A DNA stretch of 64,000 nucleotides from Acidobacteriota bacterium (GTDB taxonomy: Bacteria; Acidobacteriota; Blastocatellia; Pyrinomonadales; Pyrinomonadaceae). Position 1 is the first letter of the stretch; every line of letters begins with the position of its first letter. This document shows positions 35,442 through 43,365 of the stretch, in pieces. Both the position numbers and the translations under genes were made by a program. The notes beneath the pieces were generated by a model that was given only the letters and a program-made list of their open reading frames with translations, searched no databases and was not told where the DNA came from. The stretch spans positions 1-64,000 of the forward strand of contig JAOAPY010000049.1 in the NCBI GenBank assembly GCA_025463135.1, read 5' to 3'.

Positions 35442-37124
35442 CTATTTTTCTGCGACGCGATAAATTTTCACGACGCGCCGCGGTCCTTCCTGATGATGAA
35501 TGGGAATGCCGGTGCTGTAATAGCCGAGCATTGTGCCGAGCGGCAGACGGTCCCCAAACTCCAGGGTCGTCACCGGCTCGAGGCGATAGTGGCTGATGTG
35601 CTCGGTCACGGCTTTGGTATTGGCGGGTCCGTCGCTGAGGGCAAGCCAATCACCCGGCTGGAACTTTGATTCATCGGGATAGATGGGCTTCATGCCCGCG
35701 CGCTCGGCGTAAAATTGAAAGCCCCAGCGGGCAACGTACCACGTGGTCGGATGGGTGTTAGGCGAGTGTCTGTCAAATTCGGATATGGTTTTCGCCGCAG
35801 TTTCGGCTGCCGTCTTCTCAACTTGAGCGTCGTGAAAATCGACTGCATAAAAGAGCAGCGCAAGCGGCATTCCCGCAAATGCGACTCTGCGAACCAGCGA
35901 TCTTCGTTGCGGTGTCCGGCAGGTTCGCACTGCCAGCCGGCCAATGATCAAAGTGGTGACAACCAACAAACCGAGGAAGCGCCGCACGGCGGGGATCGGC
36001 GAGAAACCAAAGTAGGCAACGATCTCGATCAGCAGCCATCCCGCCAGGAACAGTTCCGCCTGGAACCTTTTCCGGCGCCGAATCAGAGTTGCCACTCCTT
36101 TGGAGAGTCTTGTCAGGCGCCATAAGACGGCGCCGAATACAGTTCCAAAGAAGACTCCGTAGACACTGAAGATCAACCAGGCCAGCGTGAGTCGCGGTTC
36201 ACCAGTGCGTGCGTCTCTGGCCAGCACCTGGTAGGACCCGGGAATGAATGCGATCAGGAAGTAGCCCAGGCACAAAACCGCGCCGACAATCACAATCGTT
36301 CGCTTTGAGGCGCGCAGGACCACCAGCGCCAGCACGGTGGTCGCCGGACCAACCGCACCAGTGATAGTTACCAGGGGCCAGGCGAGATAGATATACTTGG
36401 CCATCAAATTCACGGAGCCATAAACGTGCGATTGTGCCAGGAAGTGCGAACGACCCGCCCGCCAGAATATGAAGCCTTCCCAGGAAAGAAAAGTGAGCGC
36501 GACAGCGAAAGCGGCAACGATACCCAGGCGAAGTTTCCGCGCGAGGATCGCGTACAACAGAATCACCGGCACCACGACCAATCCGTTGTACTTTGTCTGC
36601 GCCGCAATCCCTCCCATCAGGCCGGCCATCGTCGCGAGCGGAAGGGAGTTCTGATCTGCAGCCCGCAAGAAGACAGCAATGGAGCAGAGAATCAAAGCGG
36701 CTACCGGAACATCAAGCATGAGGTTGAAACTCGGCAGGAAAACTGGAGAGATAATGATCATCCAGGTCAGTGTCAGCTCGAAGTCCGCCACAAAGCGTCG
36801 CAAGAGTGCGTGCAACGAAAAGACCAGGATGAGCGCGTAAGGTAAAAGCCATAGCTTCCATAGGAAGGGTCGGTCGCCAACTAACCGCAAGGCGATCGCC
36901 CACCAATACGGCATCATTACCGGGGCCAGATTCTGTACCGCGGGCTCGGGCCGGTCATTCCAAAAGATCCGAAAGCGATACGGTTCGAGAGGATGAAAGG
37001 CAAGCTGTTCCGCGTGATAATAATAGAGAGCATCGTCAATGCAGAGCGGCTTAAAAGCGTTCAGCAGAGTGAACAGCAGGGCCAGTAAGAGAAGTGATCT
37101 GACGAATGGCTGTCTGAGATTCAT
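35442..37124 (-). CDS. GT39/ArnT-like membrane glycosyltransferase
   Basis: 560 residues from the ATG at 37124 (a TTG precedes it). It has about eleven membrane helices and a C-terminal soluble domain. The first periplasmic loop carries CIDDALYYYHAEQLAF, where the Asp pair after helix 1 is the GT-C catalytic signature. PVMMPYWWAIALRLVGDRPF also fits PMT-type enzymes. Such enzymes take a sugar from a polyprenyl carrier and add it to a lipid or protein at the outer face of the inner membrane. It is convergent with the flippase-GT4 pair (21 bp) and diverges from the second SGNH gene. Confidence 0.85.
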   Translation of the reverse strand: MNLRQPFVRSLLLLALLFTLLNAFKPLCIDDALYYYHAEQLAFHPLEPYRFRIFWNDRPEPAVQNLAPVMMPYWWAIALRLVGDRPFLWKLWLLPYALILVFSLHALLRRFVADFELTLTWMIIISPVFLPSFNLMLDVPVAALILCSIAVFLRAADQNSLPLATMAGLMGGIAAQTKYNGLVVVPVILLYAILARKLRLGIVAAFAVALTFLSWEGFIFWRAGRSHFLAQSHVYGSVNLMAKYIYLAWPLVTITGAVGPATTVLALVVLRASKRTIVIVGAVLCLGYFLIAFIPGSYQVLARDARTGEPRLTLAWLIFSVYGVFFGTVFGAVLWRLTRLSKGVATLIRRRKRFQAELFLAGWLLIEIVAYFGFSPIPAVRRFLGLLVVTTLIIGRLAVRTCRTPQRRSLVRRVAFAGMPLALLFYAVDFHDAQVEKTAAETAAKTISEFDRHSPNTHPTTWYVARWGFQFYAERAGMKPIYPDESKFQPGDWLALSDGPANTKAVTEHISHYRLEPVTTLEFGDRLPLGTMLGYYSTGIPIHHQEGPRRVVKIYRVAEK

Positions 37125-37155
37125 CAAGATAAGGGCATTGCCAAACTTGCAGGAG

Positions 37156-37180
37156 CTTATCGGTTATAGTAACCGATAAG
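37156..37180. promoter_or_regulatory. Perfect 11-bp palindrome between divergent genes
   Basis: CTTATCGGTTA and TAACCGATAAG (37156-37166, 37170-37180) with a 3-nt spacer, 32 bp upstream of the GT39-like gene. The symmetry and position suit an operator for a dimeric repressor. No known regulator family is assigned. Confidence 0.5.
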
Positions 37181-37199
37181 TTCTGAAAAGAGGACGGAG

Positions 37200-37274
37200 T
37201 TGTAACGCAAACTGTTAGTTTGCGATGATTGAAAGGCATTCAACGCGGCCGCAGACTAACAGTTTGCGTTACAA
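37200..37274. repeat. GTAACGCAAACTG palindromic element
   Basis: Arms 37200-37224 and 37250-37274 match at 24 of 25 positions as an inverted repeat. The layout (25-bp arms, short loop) is like the GTCCGACAAACTT elements but with a different sequence. Farther on, 37404-37429 is the third ATAAACAT...CTGGGGCG repeat. The remainder of 37125-37495 has no gene. Confidence 0.7.
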
Positions 37275-37495
37275 AAGCTAAGAGCGTCCGGTCCAAAGAT
37301 CTTCGCTCCGTCAGGAGCGAAAGCCGGCAGCGGAACCTTCGGTGGGGCGGGAGAAATCGATTGCGCTTCCATGGAGCTTCGGAGTAAAGAATGACTGCCA
37401 GGCGATAAACATCCCGCCCCTCTGGGGCGAAGCGACAAACAATGTTCTGTCGCACTTCCCTGTTGCATTTGCCTTAGTCCGCGAGAACACTTTTT

Positions 37496-38722
37496 GTGAG
37501 TAACGATCTAAAACAAGGCAGAGTCAGGCGCATCGCCGCAAAGCTTTTGCTGATTGCGTTCGGCCTGTTATTTGGCTGCGTGCTGGCCGAGATCGCGCTG
37601 CGCGTGGCCGGATATTCTTATCCGGAGTTCTACCAACCTGACGAAATGCGCGGTTATGCCTTGCGGCCAAACATGGAAGGTTGGTATCGCAAGGAAGGCG
37701 CGGCGTACATCCATATCAACAGCGACGGCTTGCGCGATCGGGAGCACGCAAAGACTAAATCACCTGACACCATCAGAATCGCCGTCATCGGGGATTCATA
37801 TCCGGAAGCTTTGCCGGTCTCGATCGAAGAGACGTTTTGGTCGGTGATGGCAGGCAACCTGGCAACATGCAACGCCTGGGGCAAGAAGATCGAGGTAATC
37901 AATTTTGGTGTTTCAGGTTATGGCACGGCTCAGGAGTTGATCACCCTGCGCGAGCATGTCTGGCAATATTCCCCAGACATCGTGATGCTGGCGGTCACGA
38001 CCAATAACGACGTCAGCGATAATCTGCGAGAGTTGAAGAAGACGGACCAGGTGCCGTATTTTGCCGATCGCGATGGCAAGCTAACCCTGGATGATTCGTT
38101 CAGAGTAACTCGCAATTTTCGCTGGCGTCAGTCAGCGCTGAGCCGGATGGGACGCTGGATTCGCGATCACTCGCGCGTTATTCAAGCGATCAATGAAGGG
38201 CATCATGGCTTCAAGATTTGGTTGGCAGCGCGCCGGGCGCGCAACGCTCCGGCCAACTCGACGCAGACTAAAAATGCTGAACCGGCCACGGAAGAGTTGG
38301 GCATCGACAATGTTATCTATCGAGAGCCCGCCGATCCAACCTGGCTGGATGCCTGGCGTGTCACCGAGGATCTGTTGGTACAAATGCGCGACGAGGTAAG
38401 AAGCAAAGGAGCGGAGCTCGTAGTTGTTACACTAAGTAATGGCGTACAGGTCTATCCCGATCCAAACGTGCGCCAGATCTTCATGAAACGTGTGGGTGTC
38501 AGCGATCTATTCTATCCCGACCATCGCATCCACCAACTTGCTGTGCGGGAGCATATCTCGGTCATTACTCTGGCGCCCGAGATGCAAGCGTACGCCGATC
38601 AGAATAAAGTGTTTCTCCACGGTTTCAGGAACAATCAAGGCAACGGTCACTGGAACCAATTGGGCCATCGCGTGGCCGGAGAGATCATTGCGCGGAGGCT
38701 CTGTGAAGGACCGCTGAATTAA
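37496..38722 (+). CDS. Membrane-anchored SGNH hydrolase
   Basis: 408 residues with a GTG start. One N-terminal helix (KLLLIAFGLLFGCVLAEIAL) anchors it in the inner membrane. Then RIAVIGDSYPEALPVS gives the nucleophile (S101), INFGVSGYGTAQELI block II, SPDIVMLAVTTNNDVSDN block III, and GNGHWNQLGHRVAGE the catalytic His (H385). GHWNxxGH is the form seen in AlgX/AlgJ-like alginate acetyltransferases and their relatives, so acetyl transfer to the surface glycan is possible as well as ester hydrolysis. It is a relative of the hydrolase at 22062 but lacks the inserted domain. Confidence 0.87.
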   Translation: MSNDLKQGRVRRIAAKLLLIAFGLLFGCVLAEIALRVAGYSYPEFYQPDEMRGYALRPNMEGWYRKEGAAYIHINSDGLRDREHAKTKSPDTIRIAVIGDSYPEALPVSIEETFWSVMAGNLATCNAWGKKIEVINFGVSGYGTAQELITLREHVWQYSPDIVMLAVTTNNDVSDNLRELKKTDQVPYFADRDGKLTLDDSFRVTRNFRWRQSALSRMGRWIRDHSRVIQAINEGHHGFKIWLAARRARNAPANSTQTKNAEPATEELGIDNVIYREPADPTWLDAWRVTEDLLVQMRDEVRSKGAELVVVTLSNGVQVYPDPNVRQIFMKRVGVSDLFYPDHRIHQLAVREHISVITLAPEMQAYADQNKVFLHGFRNNQGNGHWNQLGHRVAGEIIARRLCEGPLN

Positions 38723-38925
38723 TGTAGTTCTCGACGCCTAGCGTCGGCATGACTTTAGCCCGTTTCAACGCGGGAATCATCGTCAACAGATTGACCTCGT
38801 CGCCTTAGGGACGACTGAAGATTTCAACCGTCGCCGCGCGACGAAAAGCGGTCCGCATCACCAACCCTGGCCTAAAAAGGCCAAGGCTAAATTCAGGCGT
38901 CGCTCTGCGACGAAAACCGCCAGGC
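38723..38925. repeat. Short palindromes between SGNH and GT2 genes
   Basis: A repeat-rich spacer: TCGTCGCCTTAGGGACGA, TCGCCGCGCGACGAAAA and GTCGCTCTGCGACGAAAA are small hairpins, and TTTAGCCCGTTTCAACGCGG is a typical REP-type phrase. The last copy ends 11 bp before the GT2 ATG, leaving no room for a clear ribosome site. Confidence 0.5.
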
Positions 38926-40125
38926 ATGTCAACCGATACAAAAACCTTGCCAGCCGCATCTGAAATAATTATCGAGCACGGAATCGAAGTGTCTGTTGTC
39001 ATGCCCTGCCTGAACGAGGCGGAAACACTTGCCACCTGTATTGAGAAAGCGCAGAAATCTCTGCGCGAACTAAATGTCTCCGGCGAAATTGTGATTGCCG
39101 ACAACGGCAGCACGGATGGCTCACAGGAGATTGCACGGGCCCTCGGCGCTCGCGTTGTGGACATCCCGCTTAAGGGATACGGCAATGCTTTGATGGGGGG
39201 CATCGCCGCCGCCGCCGGTCAATACGTGATCATGGGCGATGCGGACGACAGCTATGAGTTTTCATCGCTGGGCCCCTTCATCGCAAAACTACGCGAGGGC
39301 TATGAACTGGTAATGGGCAACCGCTTTCTCGGTGGCATTAAGCCGGGCGCGATGCCGCCGCTGCATCGCTATCTCGGTAACCCGGTGCTCACATTTGTTG
39401 GACGTCTATTCTTTCGCAGCCCAGTGGGTGATTTTCATTGTGGCTTGCGGGGCTTCACTAAGGCCGCGGTCGCCAGACTTGATCTGCGCACCACCGGAAT
39501 GGAGTTCGCCAGTGAGATGGTGGTCAAGGCTACGCTCCAAAAGATGCGGATTGCGGAAGTGCCTACTACACTTTCACCAGATGGGCGCAGCCGTCCACCG
39601 CATCTGCGCAGCTGGCGTGACGGCTGGCGCCACTTGCGGTTTCTGTTGCTTTACAGTCCACGTTGGTTATTTCTTTATCCGGGTTTTCTGCTGATGATTG
39701 TTGGTCTGCTGGCAGCCTTGTGGTTGCTGCCCGGGCCGCGAGTTGTCGGCAGTGTTACCTTCGATGTCCACACACTCTTGTACGCCGCGATGGCGGTGAT
39801 TCTGGGATTTCAGGCAATCGTGTTTGCGATGTTCACCAAGGTGTTTGCGATTAGCGAAGGCCTGCTTCCTGACGATGCTCGGCTCGATAGGGTTATGAAA
39901 GTGATCACACTGGAAGTCGGTTTGATTGTCGGCCTGTTGCTGGTGGTCCTGGGTCTGGCCGGCTCGATTTATGCGGTGGTTTTCTGGGACCGTGGCTCGT
40001 TTGGAGCACTCGATCCGGGGAAGACATTGCGCATTGTCATTCCGGCGGTCACCTCGCTGATGCTGGGTTGTCAAATCCTGTTGTCCAGTTTTTTCCTCAG
40101 CATCCTCGGTCTGCGACGACGTTGA
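38926..40125 (+). CDS. Glycosyltransferase family 2, polyprenyl-phosphate sugar transferase type
   Basis: 399 residues. GT-A domain: VSVVMPCLNEAETLATCIEK, IVIADNGSTDGSQEIA, MGDADDSYEF (DxD metal site) and GDFHCGLRGFTKAA. After about residue 245 there are four membrane helices (FLYPGFLLMIVGLLAALWLL onward), as in DPM1/ArnC-like enzymes. It likely transfers a sugar from a nucleotide donor to polyprenyl phosphate, supplying the GT-C enzymes of this locus. It is followed after 18 bp by a methyltransferase, which suggests one transcript. Confidence 0.92.
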   Translation: MSTDTKTLPAASEIIIEHGIEVSVVMPCLNEAETLATCIEKAQKSLRELNVSGEIVIADNGSTDGSQEIARALGARVVDIPLKGYGNALMGGIAAAAGQYVIMGDADDSYEFSSLGPFIAKLREGYELVMGNRFLGGIKPGAMPPLHRYLGNPVLTFVGRLFFRSPVGDFHCGLRGFTKAAVARLDLRTTGMEFASEMVVKATLQKMRIAEVPTTLSPDGRSRPPHLRSWRDGWRHLRFLLLYSPRWLFLYPGFLLMIVGLLAALWLLPGPRVVGSVTFDVHTLLYAAMAVILGFQAIVFAMFTKVFAISEGLLPDDARLDRVMKVITLEVGLIVGLLLVVLGLAGSIYAVVFWDRGSFGALDPGKTLRIVIPAVTSLMLGCQILLSSFFLSILGLRRR

Positions 40126-40143
40126 GCTGCCTTTTCGTGAAGT

Positions 40144-40989
40144 ATGCCTGTCCCCATTCCTCAAAGCGAAACGCGGTCGTTTGAGCGGATCAAAGATCAC
40201 TATCTGATCGAGAAGGAACTGGCGGCCCGCCTGCGCACCGGCACCAAAGACGAGCGTCGCCTTTTATACGCGACAGTCTATGACGAGCTGTTTCGTCGCG
40301 TTCCAGATCATCCGCAGTTGCGGTCAAAGCGCGACACCCGGGGGCGCCGGCGCGAAGTTCTGGAACGGCTGAAGCTGCTGGGCCATTATCTCCAGGCGGA
40401 TGCGACCTATCTGGAAATTGGACCAGGTGATTGTGCTCTGGCGATCGAAGTAGCGCGGCGAGTGCGTAAGGTTTTTGCCGTTGATGTCTCCCGCGAAATT
40501 GCGGCCAATATTCTGCTGTTAAAAAATCTGGAATTGACGATATCTGATGGGAGCAGCATGCCGGTTCCCTCCGGCAGCATCGATGTTGCATACAGCGACC
40601 AGTTAATGGAGCACTTGCACCCGGATGATGCCGCGGAACAATTGGCAAATATTTTCGGCGCACTGAGACCGGGAGGCACATATCTGTGCTTAACACCTAA
40701 TCGTTGGTCGGGCCCACATGATGTGTCCCGGTACTTTGACGAAGAAGCTACCGGATTTCATTTACATGAATACACGGTAAGCGAATTAACGCTGATTTTC
40801 AGGAAAGCAGGATTTCGCAAATTGAGAGTTCTGGTTGGAGCCCGCGGGTCCCACGTGTCGCTGCCGGCTACTTTGGTTCAAGCTTTGGAGACATTGCTGG
40901 CCATGCTTCCAGGGCAATTCGGAAGAACACTGGCTCGTCGGTTACCATTGCGGCTGATCCTTGGTGCGAAGTTTGTGGTGCAGAAGTAG
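40144..40989 (+). CDS. Class I SAM-dependent methyltransferase
   Basis: 281 residues. Glycine-rich SAM site YLEIGPGDCALAIEVARRV (motif I) with the acidic residue in VFAVDVSREIAAN, then IDVAYSDQLMEHLHPDDA and LRPGGTYLCLTPNRWSGPHD. The first 75 residues (KDHYLIEKELAARLRTGTKD) are typical of glycan-locus methyltransferases. The SGPHDVS segment after motif IV is common in Methyltransf_11/23 members. It lies 18 bp after the GT2 gene. The substrate is probably a sugar of the surface glycan (inferred). Confidence 0.88.
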   Translation: MPVPIPQSETRSFERIKDHYLIEKELAARLRTGTKDERRLLYATVYDELFRRVPDHPQLRSKRDTRGRRREVLERLKLLGHYLQADATYLEIGPGDCALAIEVARRVRKVFAVDVSREIAANILLLKNLELTISDGSSMPVPSGSIDVAYSDQLMEHLHPDDAAEQLANIFGALRPGGTYLCLTPNRWSGPHDVSRYFDEEATGFHLHEYTVSELTLIFRKAGFRKLRVLVGARGSHVSLPATLVQALETLLAMLPGQFGRTLARRLPLRLILGAKFVVQK

Positions 40990-40991
40990 GA

Positions 40992-41071
40992 GTCCGACGA
41001 ACTTCAGTTTGTCGATTTCCCGGGAGGAAACCCTTTGTCGCAAACAGACGACAAACTAAAGTTCGTCGAAC
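40992..41071. repeat. GTCCGACAAACTT palindromic element, copy 1
   Basis: Arms 40992-41014 and 41049-41071 match at 21 of 23 positions. The loop contains GGGAGGAAACCCTTTG, which looks like a ribosome site with a TTG start. The right arm is read as codons at the start of the next methyltransferase. Confidence 0.72.
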
Positions 41072-41763
41072 ATCCTCAAAGCATGTACCAAACGGGAGAA
41101 TATCTCGAAAAAAATCCCACCTATCACGTCGAGGATTCCCCCTGGAAGGCTGGCCAGATCCTCCGCATGATTCAAAGGCATGAACTGCGCCCCCGCACGA
41201 TTTGCGAAGTGGGTTGCGGCGCGGGCGAGATTTTGAAACAGCTCCAGGGGAGTTTGCCGGCGGATACAACTCTCTTCGGTTATGAAATTTCTCCGCGCGC
41301 TTTCGCGCTTTGTCAGGAACGCGAAAACGATCGCCTGCATTTTGTTTGTGCAGATCTGATTACGCAGAGTGAAAAGTTCGATCTGCTACTTTGCCTCGAT
41401 GTTTTTGAACACGTGGAAGACTATTTAGGTTTTCTGCGGGGCTTGCGCGAGAAAGGGACTTACAAGATCTTTCACATTCCCCTGGACCTCTCGGTGCAAT
41501 GGCTTTGGCGCCGGCGACCAATCATGCGCGAGCGCGAACAAGCAGGTCATCTGCATTACTTCATGAAGGAAACCGCTTTGGCGACTTTGCAGGACGCCGG
41601 CTACGAAGTGCTGGATTGGTTCTACACTCCGGGCGCGATTGCCAATCCCCGCAGCGTCAAGGCAAAATTGGCGAGCTTACCCAGACGTTTACTTTCTGCA
41701 ATCAATCAGGATCTGGTAGTGCGGATTCTCGGCGGCTATTCGTTGCTGGTGCTGGCAAAATGA
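41035..41763 (+). CDS. Class I SAM-dependent methyltransferase, N-terminus from a repeat
   Basis: A Methyltransf_23-like enzyme. Motif I is TICEVGCGAGEILKQLQ, motif II GYEISPRAFALC, and motif IV is around LLLCLDVFEHVEDYLGFLRG. Two starts are possible. A TTG at 41035, with GGGAGG 7 nt upstream, would make the first 12 residues from the arm of the palindromic element. The ATG at 41086 gives the cleaner start MYQTGEYLEKNPTYH but has no ribosome site. I keep 41035 as the frame limit with a signal. The gene closes the glycan locus; the acceptor is unknown. Confidence 0.85.
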   Translation: MSQTDDKLKFVEHPQSMYQTGEYLEKNPTYHVEDSPWKAGQILRMIQRHELRPRTICEVGCGAGEILKQLQGSLPADTTLFGYEISPRAFALCQERENDRLHFVCADLITQSEKFDLLLCLDVFEHVEDYLGFLRGLREKGTYKIFHIPLDLSVQWLWRRRPIMREREQAGHLHYFMKETALATLQDAGYEVLDWFYTPGAIANPRSVKAKLASLPRRLLSAINQDLVVRILGGYSLLVLAK

Positions 41764-41853
41764 GCAGCACAGACTTTCAGTCCGCGATCCGCCTCTGAAG
41801 AAAATCACAGACTGAATTCTGTGCTGCGTAAATTGAACTGGTTAGGGAGACAC

Positions 41854-43221
41854 ATGCAATATTCTGAAAATATTCTCGGGCTGATCGGCCACACCCCGCT
41901 GGTCAAACTCAGTCGTTTGACCAAAGGCATCAAAGCCACGGTGCTGGCAAAAATGGAGAACCTCAATCCCGGGTTCTCTGTGAAAGATCGTATCGGCATT
42001 TCGATGATCGAAGCCGCCGAGCGCGAAGGGACCTTGAAACCGGGCGGCACCGTCGTGGAAGCGACCTCCGGCAATACCGGCATCGGCCTGGCCCTCGCCG
42101 CTGCGGTCAAAGGTTACAAATGCATCTTTGTAATGACTGACAAGGCCTCGGTGGAAAAGTCGAGGTATCTGAAAGCTTTGGGTGCGGACGTAGTGATCAC
42201 ACCCGTGTCCGCCAAACACGGAACGCCTGACCATTACGTTTCGACTGCCAAGCGCATTGCGGCTGAAACGCCGAATTCTTTTTACCCCGATCAGTATTCG
42301 CATCCGGCAAATCCCGAGGCGCACTATCGCACCACCGGTCCGGAAATCTGGGAACAGACTGAGGGCAAGATCACGCATTTTGTCGCGGGCATCGGCACGG
42401 GCGGTACTATCTCCGGCACCGGACGCTTTCTTAAAGAAAAAAATCCGCAGGTCAGAATCATCGGCGCCGATCCGTACGGTTCGGTTTTCAAGACCTACAA
42501 GGAAACAGGGAAACTTGTGGAGGCGACACCTTATCTGGTTGAGGGGATCGGCCAGGAAGTGATCCCACCCAACGTGCACATCAAATACATCGACGATGTT
42601 ATTAACGTCACCGATCGAGAGTCTTTTGATCTGGCCCGGCAACTTGGTCGCACCGAGGGCATCTTCTGCGGCGGTTCGACGGGAACGAACCTGGCCGTTG
42701 CTCTGCGAGTGGCGCGCGATGCGGACGCGGATGCGGTGATAGTTTTTATCGTCTGTGACACCGGCGAACACTACCTCACGAAATTCCATTCGGATGAGTG
42801 GATGAAGGAAAAGCAACTTTTGGAACCGCAGAAGATCACCGCCGGCTTGATCAGCGGCACCAAGAAAGCGCACGCTCCCAAGACGCTTGTGTGGGTAACA
42901 CCGGAAGAAAAGGTCGCTGATGCGTTGGCGAAGATGGATGAGCTGGGATTGACTCAGCTTCCGGTATTGGAAGAAGGGCGGCCCGTCGGCTCAGTGCGCG
43001 AAGGCCGCGTGCTCGCCAAGGTCGTGCGCAATCGCGATTTGCTGGAGGCCAAAGTCAGCGAAGTGATGGAAGCGAGCTTTCCCACGGTTGATGTTGACGC
43101 CAGCTCCAACGAGATCACGCGCCGGCTTCAGACCAGCCCGGCAATTCTGGTTGAGGAATATGGCCGCATCGTGGGCATCATCACGCGGCATGACGTGCTG
43201 GACATGTCGGTTAAGGGATAG
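41854..43221 (+). CDS. cbs: Cystathionine beta-synthase-like PLP enzyme with CBS domain pair
   Basis: 455 residues; the ATG at 41854 follows AGGGAGA, and the longer frame is not needed. PLP-dependent fold II enzyme: N-terminal [18 protein letters not shown] lysine K44 in [11 protein letters not shown], the phosphate/substrate loop [12 protein letters not shown], and [18 protein letters not shown]. Then [19 protein letters not shown]. Residues about 335-455 are two CBS motifs ([40 protein letters not shown]) that in this family respond to adenosyl ligands. This architecture makes cystathionine from homocysteine and serine; cysteine-synthase activity cannot be ruled out. Homoserine dehydrogenase lies 6 kb downstream. 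Confidence 0.9.
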   Translation: MQYSENILGLIGHTPLVKLSRLTKGIKATVLAKMENLNPGFSVKDRIGISMIEAAEREGTLKPGGTVVEATSGNTGIGLALAAAVKGYKCIFVMTDKASVEKSRYLKALGADVVITPVSAKHGTPDHYVSTAKRIAAETPNSFYPDQYSHPANPEAHYRTTGPEIWEQTEGKITHFVAGIGTGGTISGTGRFLKEKNPQVRIIGADPYGSVFKTYKETGKLVEATPYLVEGIGQEVIPPNVHIKYIDDVINVTDRESFDLARQLGRTEGIFCGGSTGTNLAVALRVARDADADAVIVFIVCDTGEHYLTKFHSDEWMKEKQLLEPQKITAGLISGTKKAHAPKTLVWVTPEEKVADALAKMDELGLTQLPVLEEGRPVGSVREGRVLAKVVRNRDLLEAKVSEVMEASFPTVDVDASSNEITRRLQTSPAILVEEYGRIVGIITRHDVLDMSVKG

Positions 43222-43365
43222 CTATACAGTGGCTATCCTGGTTACTTCGCGTCTGTGCGGTTTGCGGGAGAAATCATTTCCCGCGGAGGCGCAAAGGAGC
43301 AAAGAGGGCACTCGGTCGATTCGCGCAAACCGATTTTTCCCATCAAACACGAGGAGATCAAATTT

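Noticed and set aside
41842-42873. A 343-residue frame antisense to the cbs gene
   Set aside because: It is the complement of a well-matched PLP enzyme; residue usage (Arg/His/Phe-rich) is typical of a shadow.
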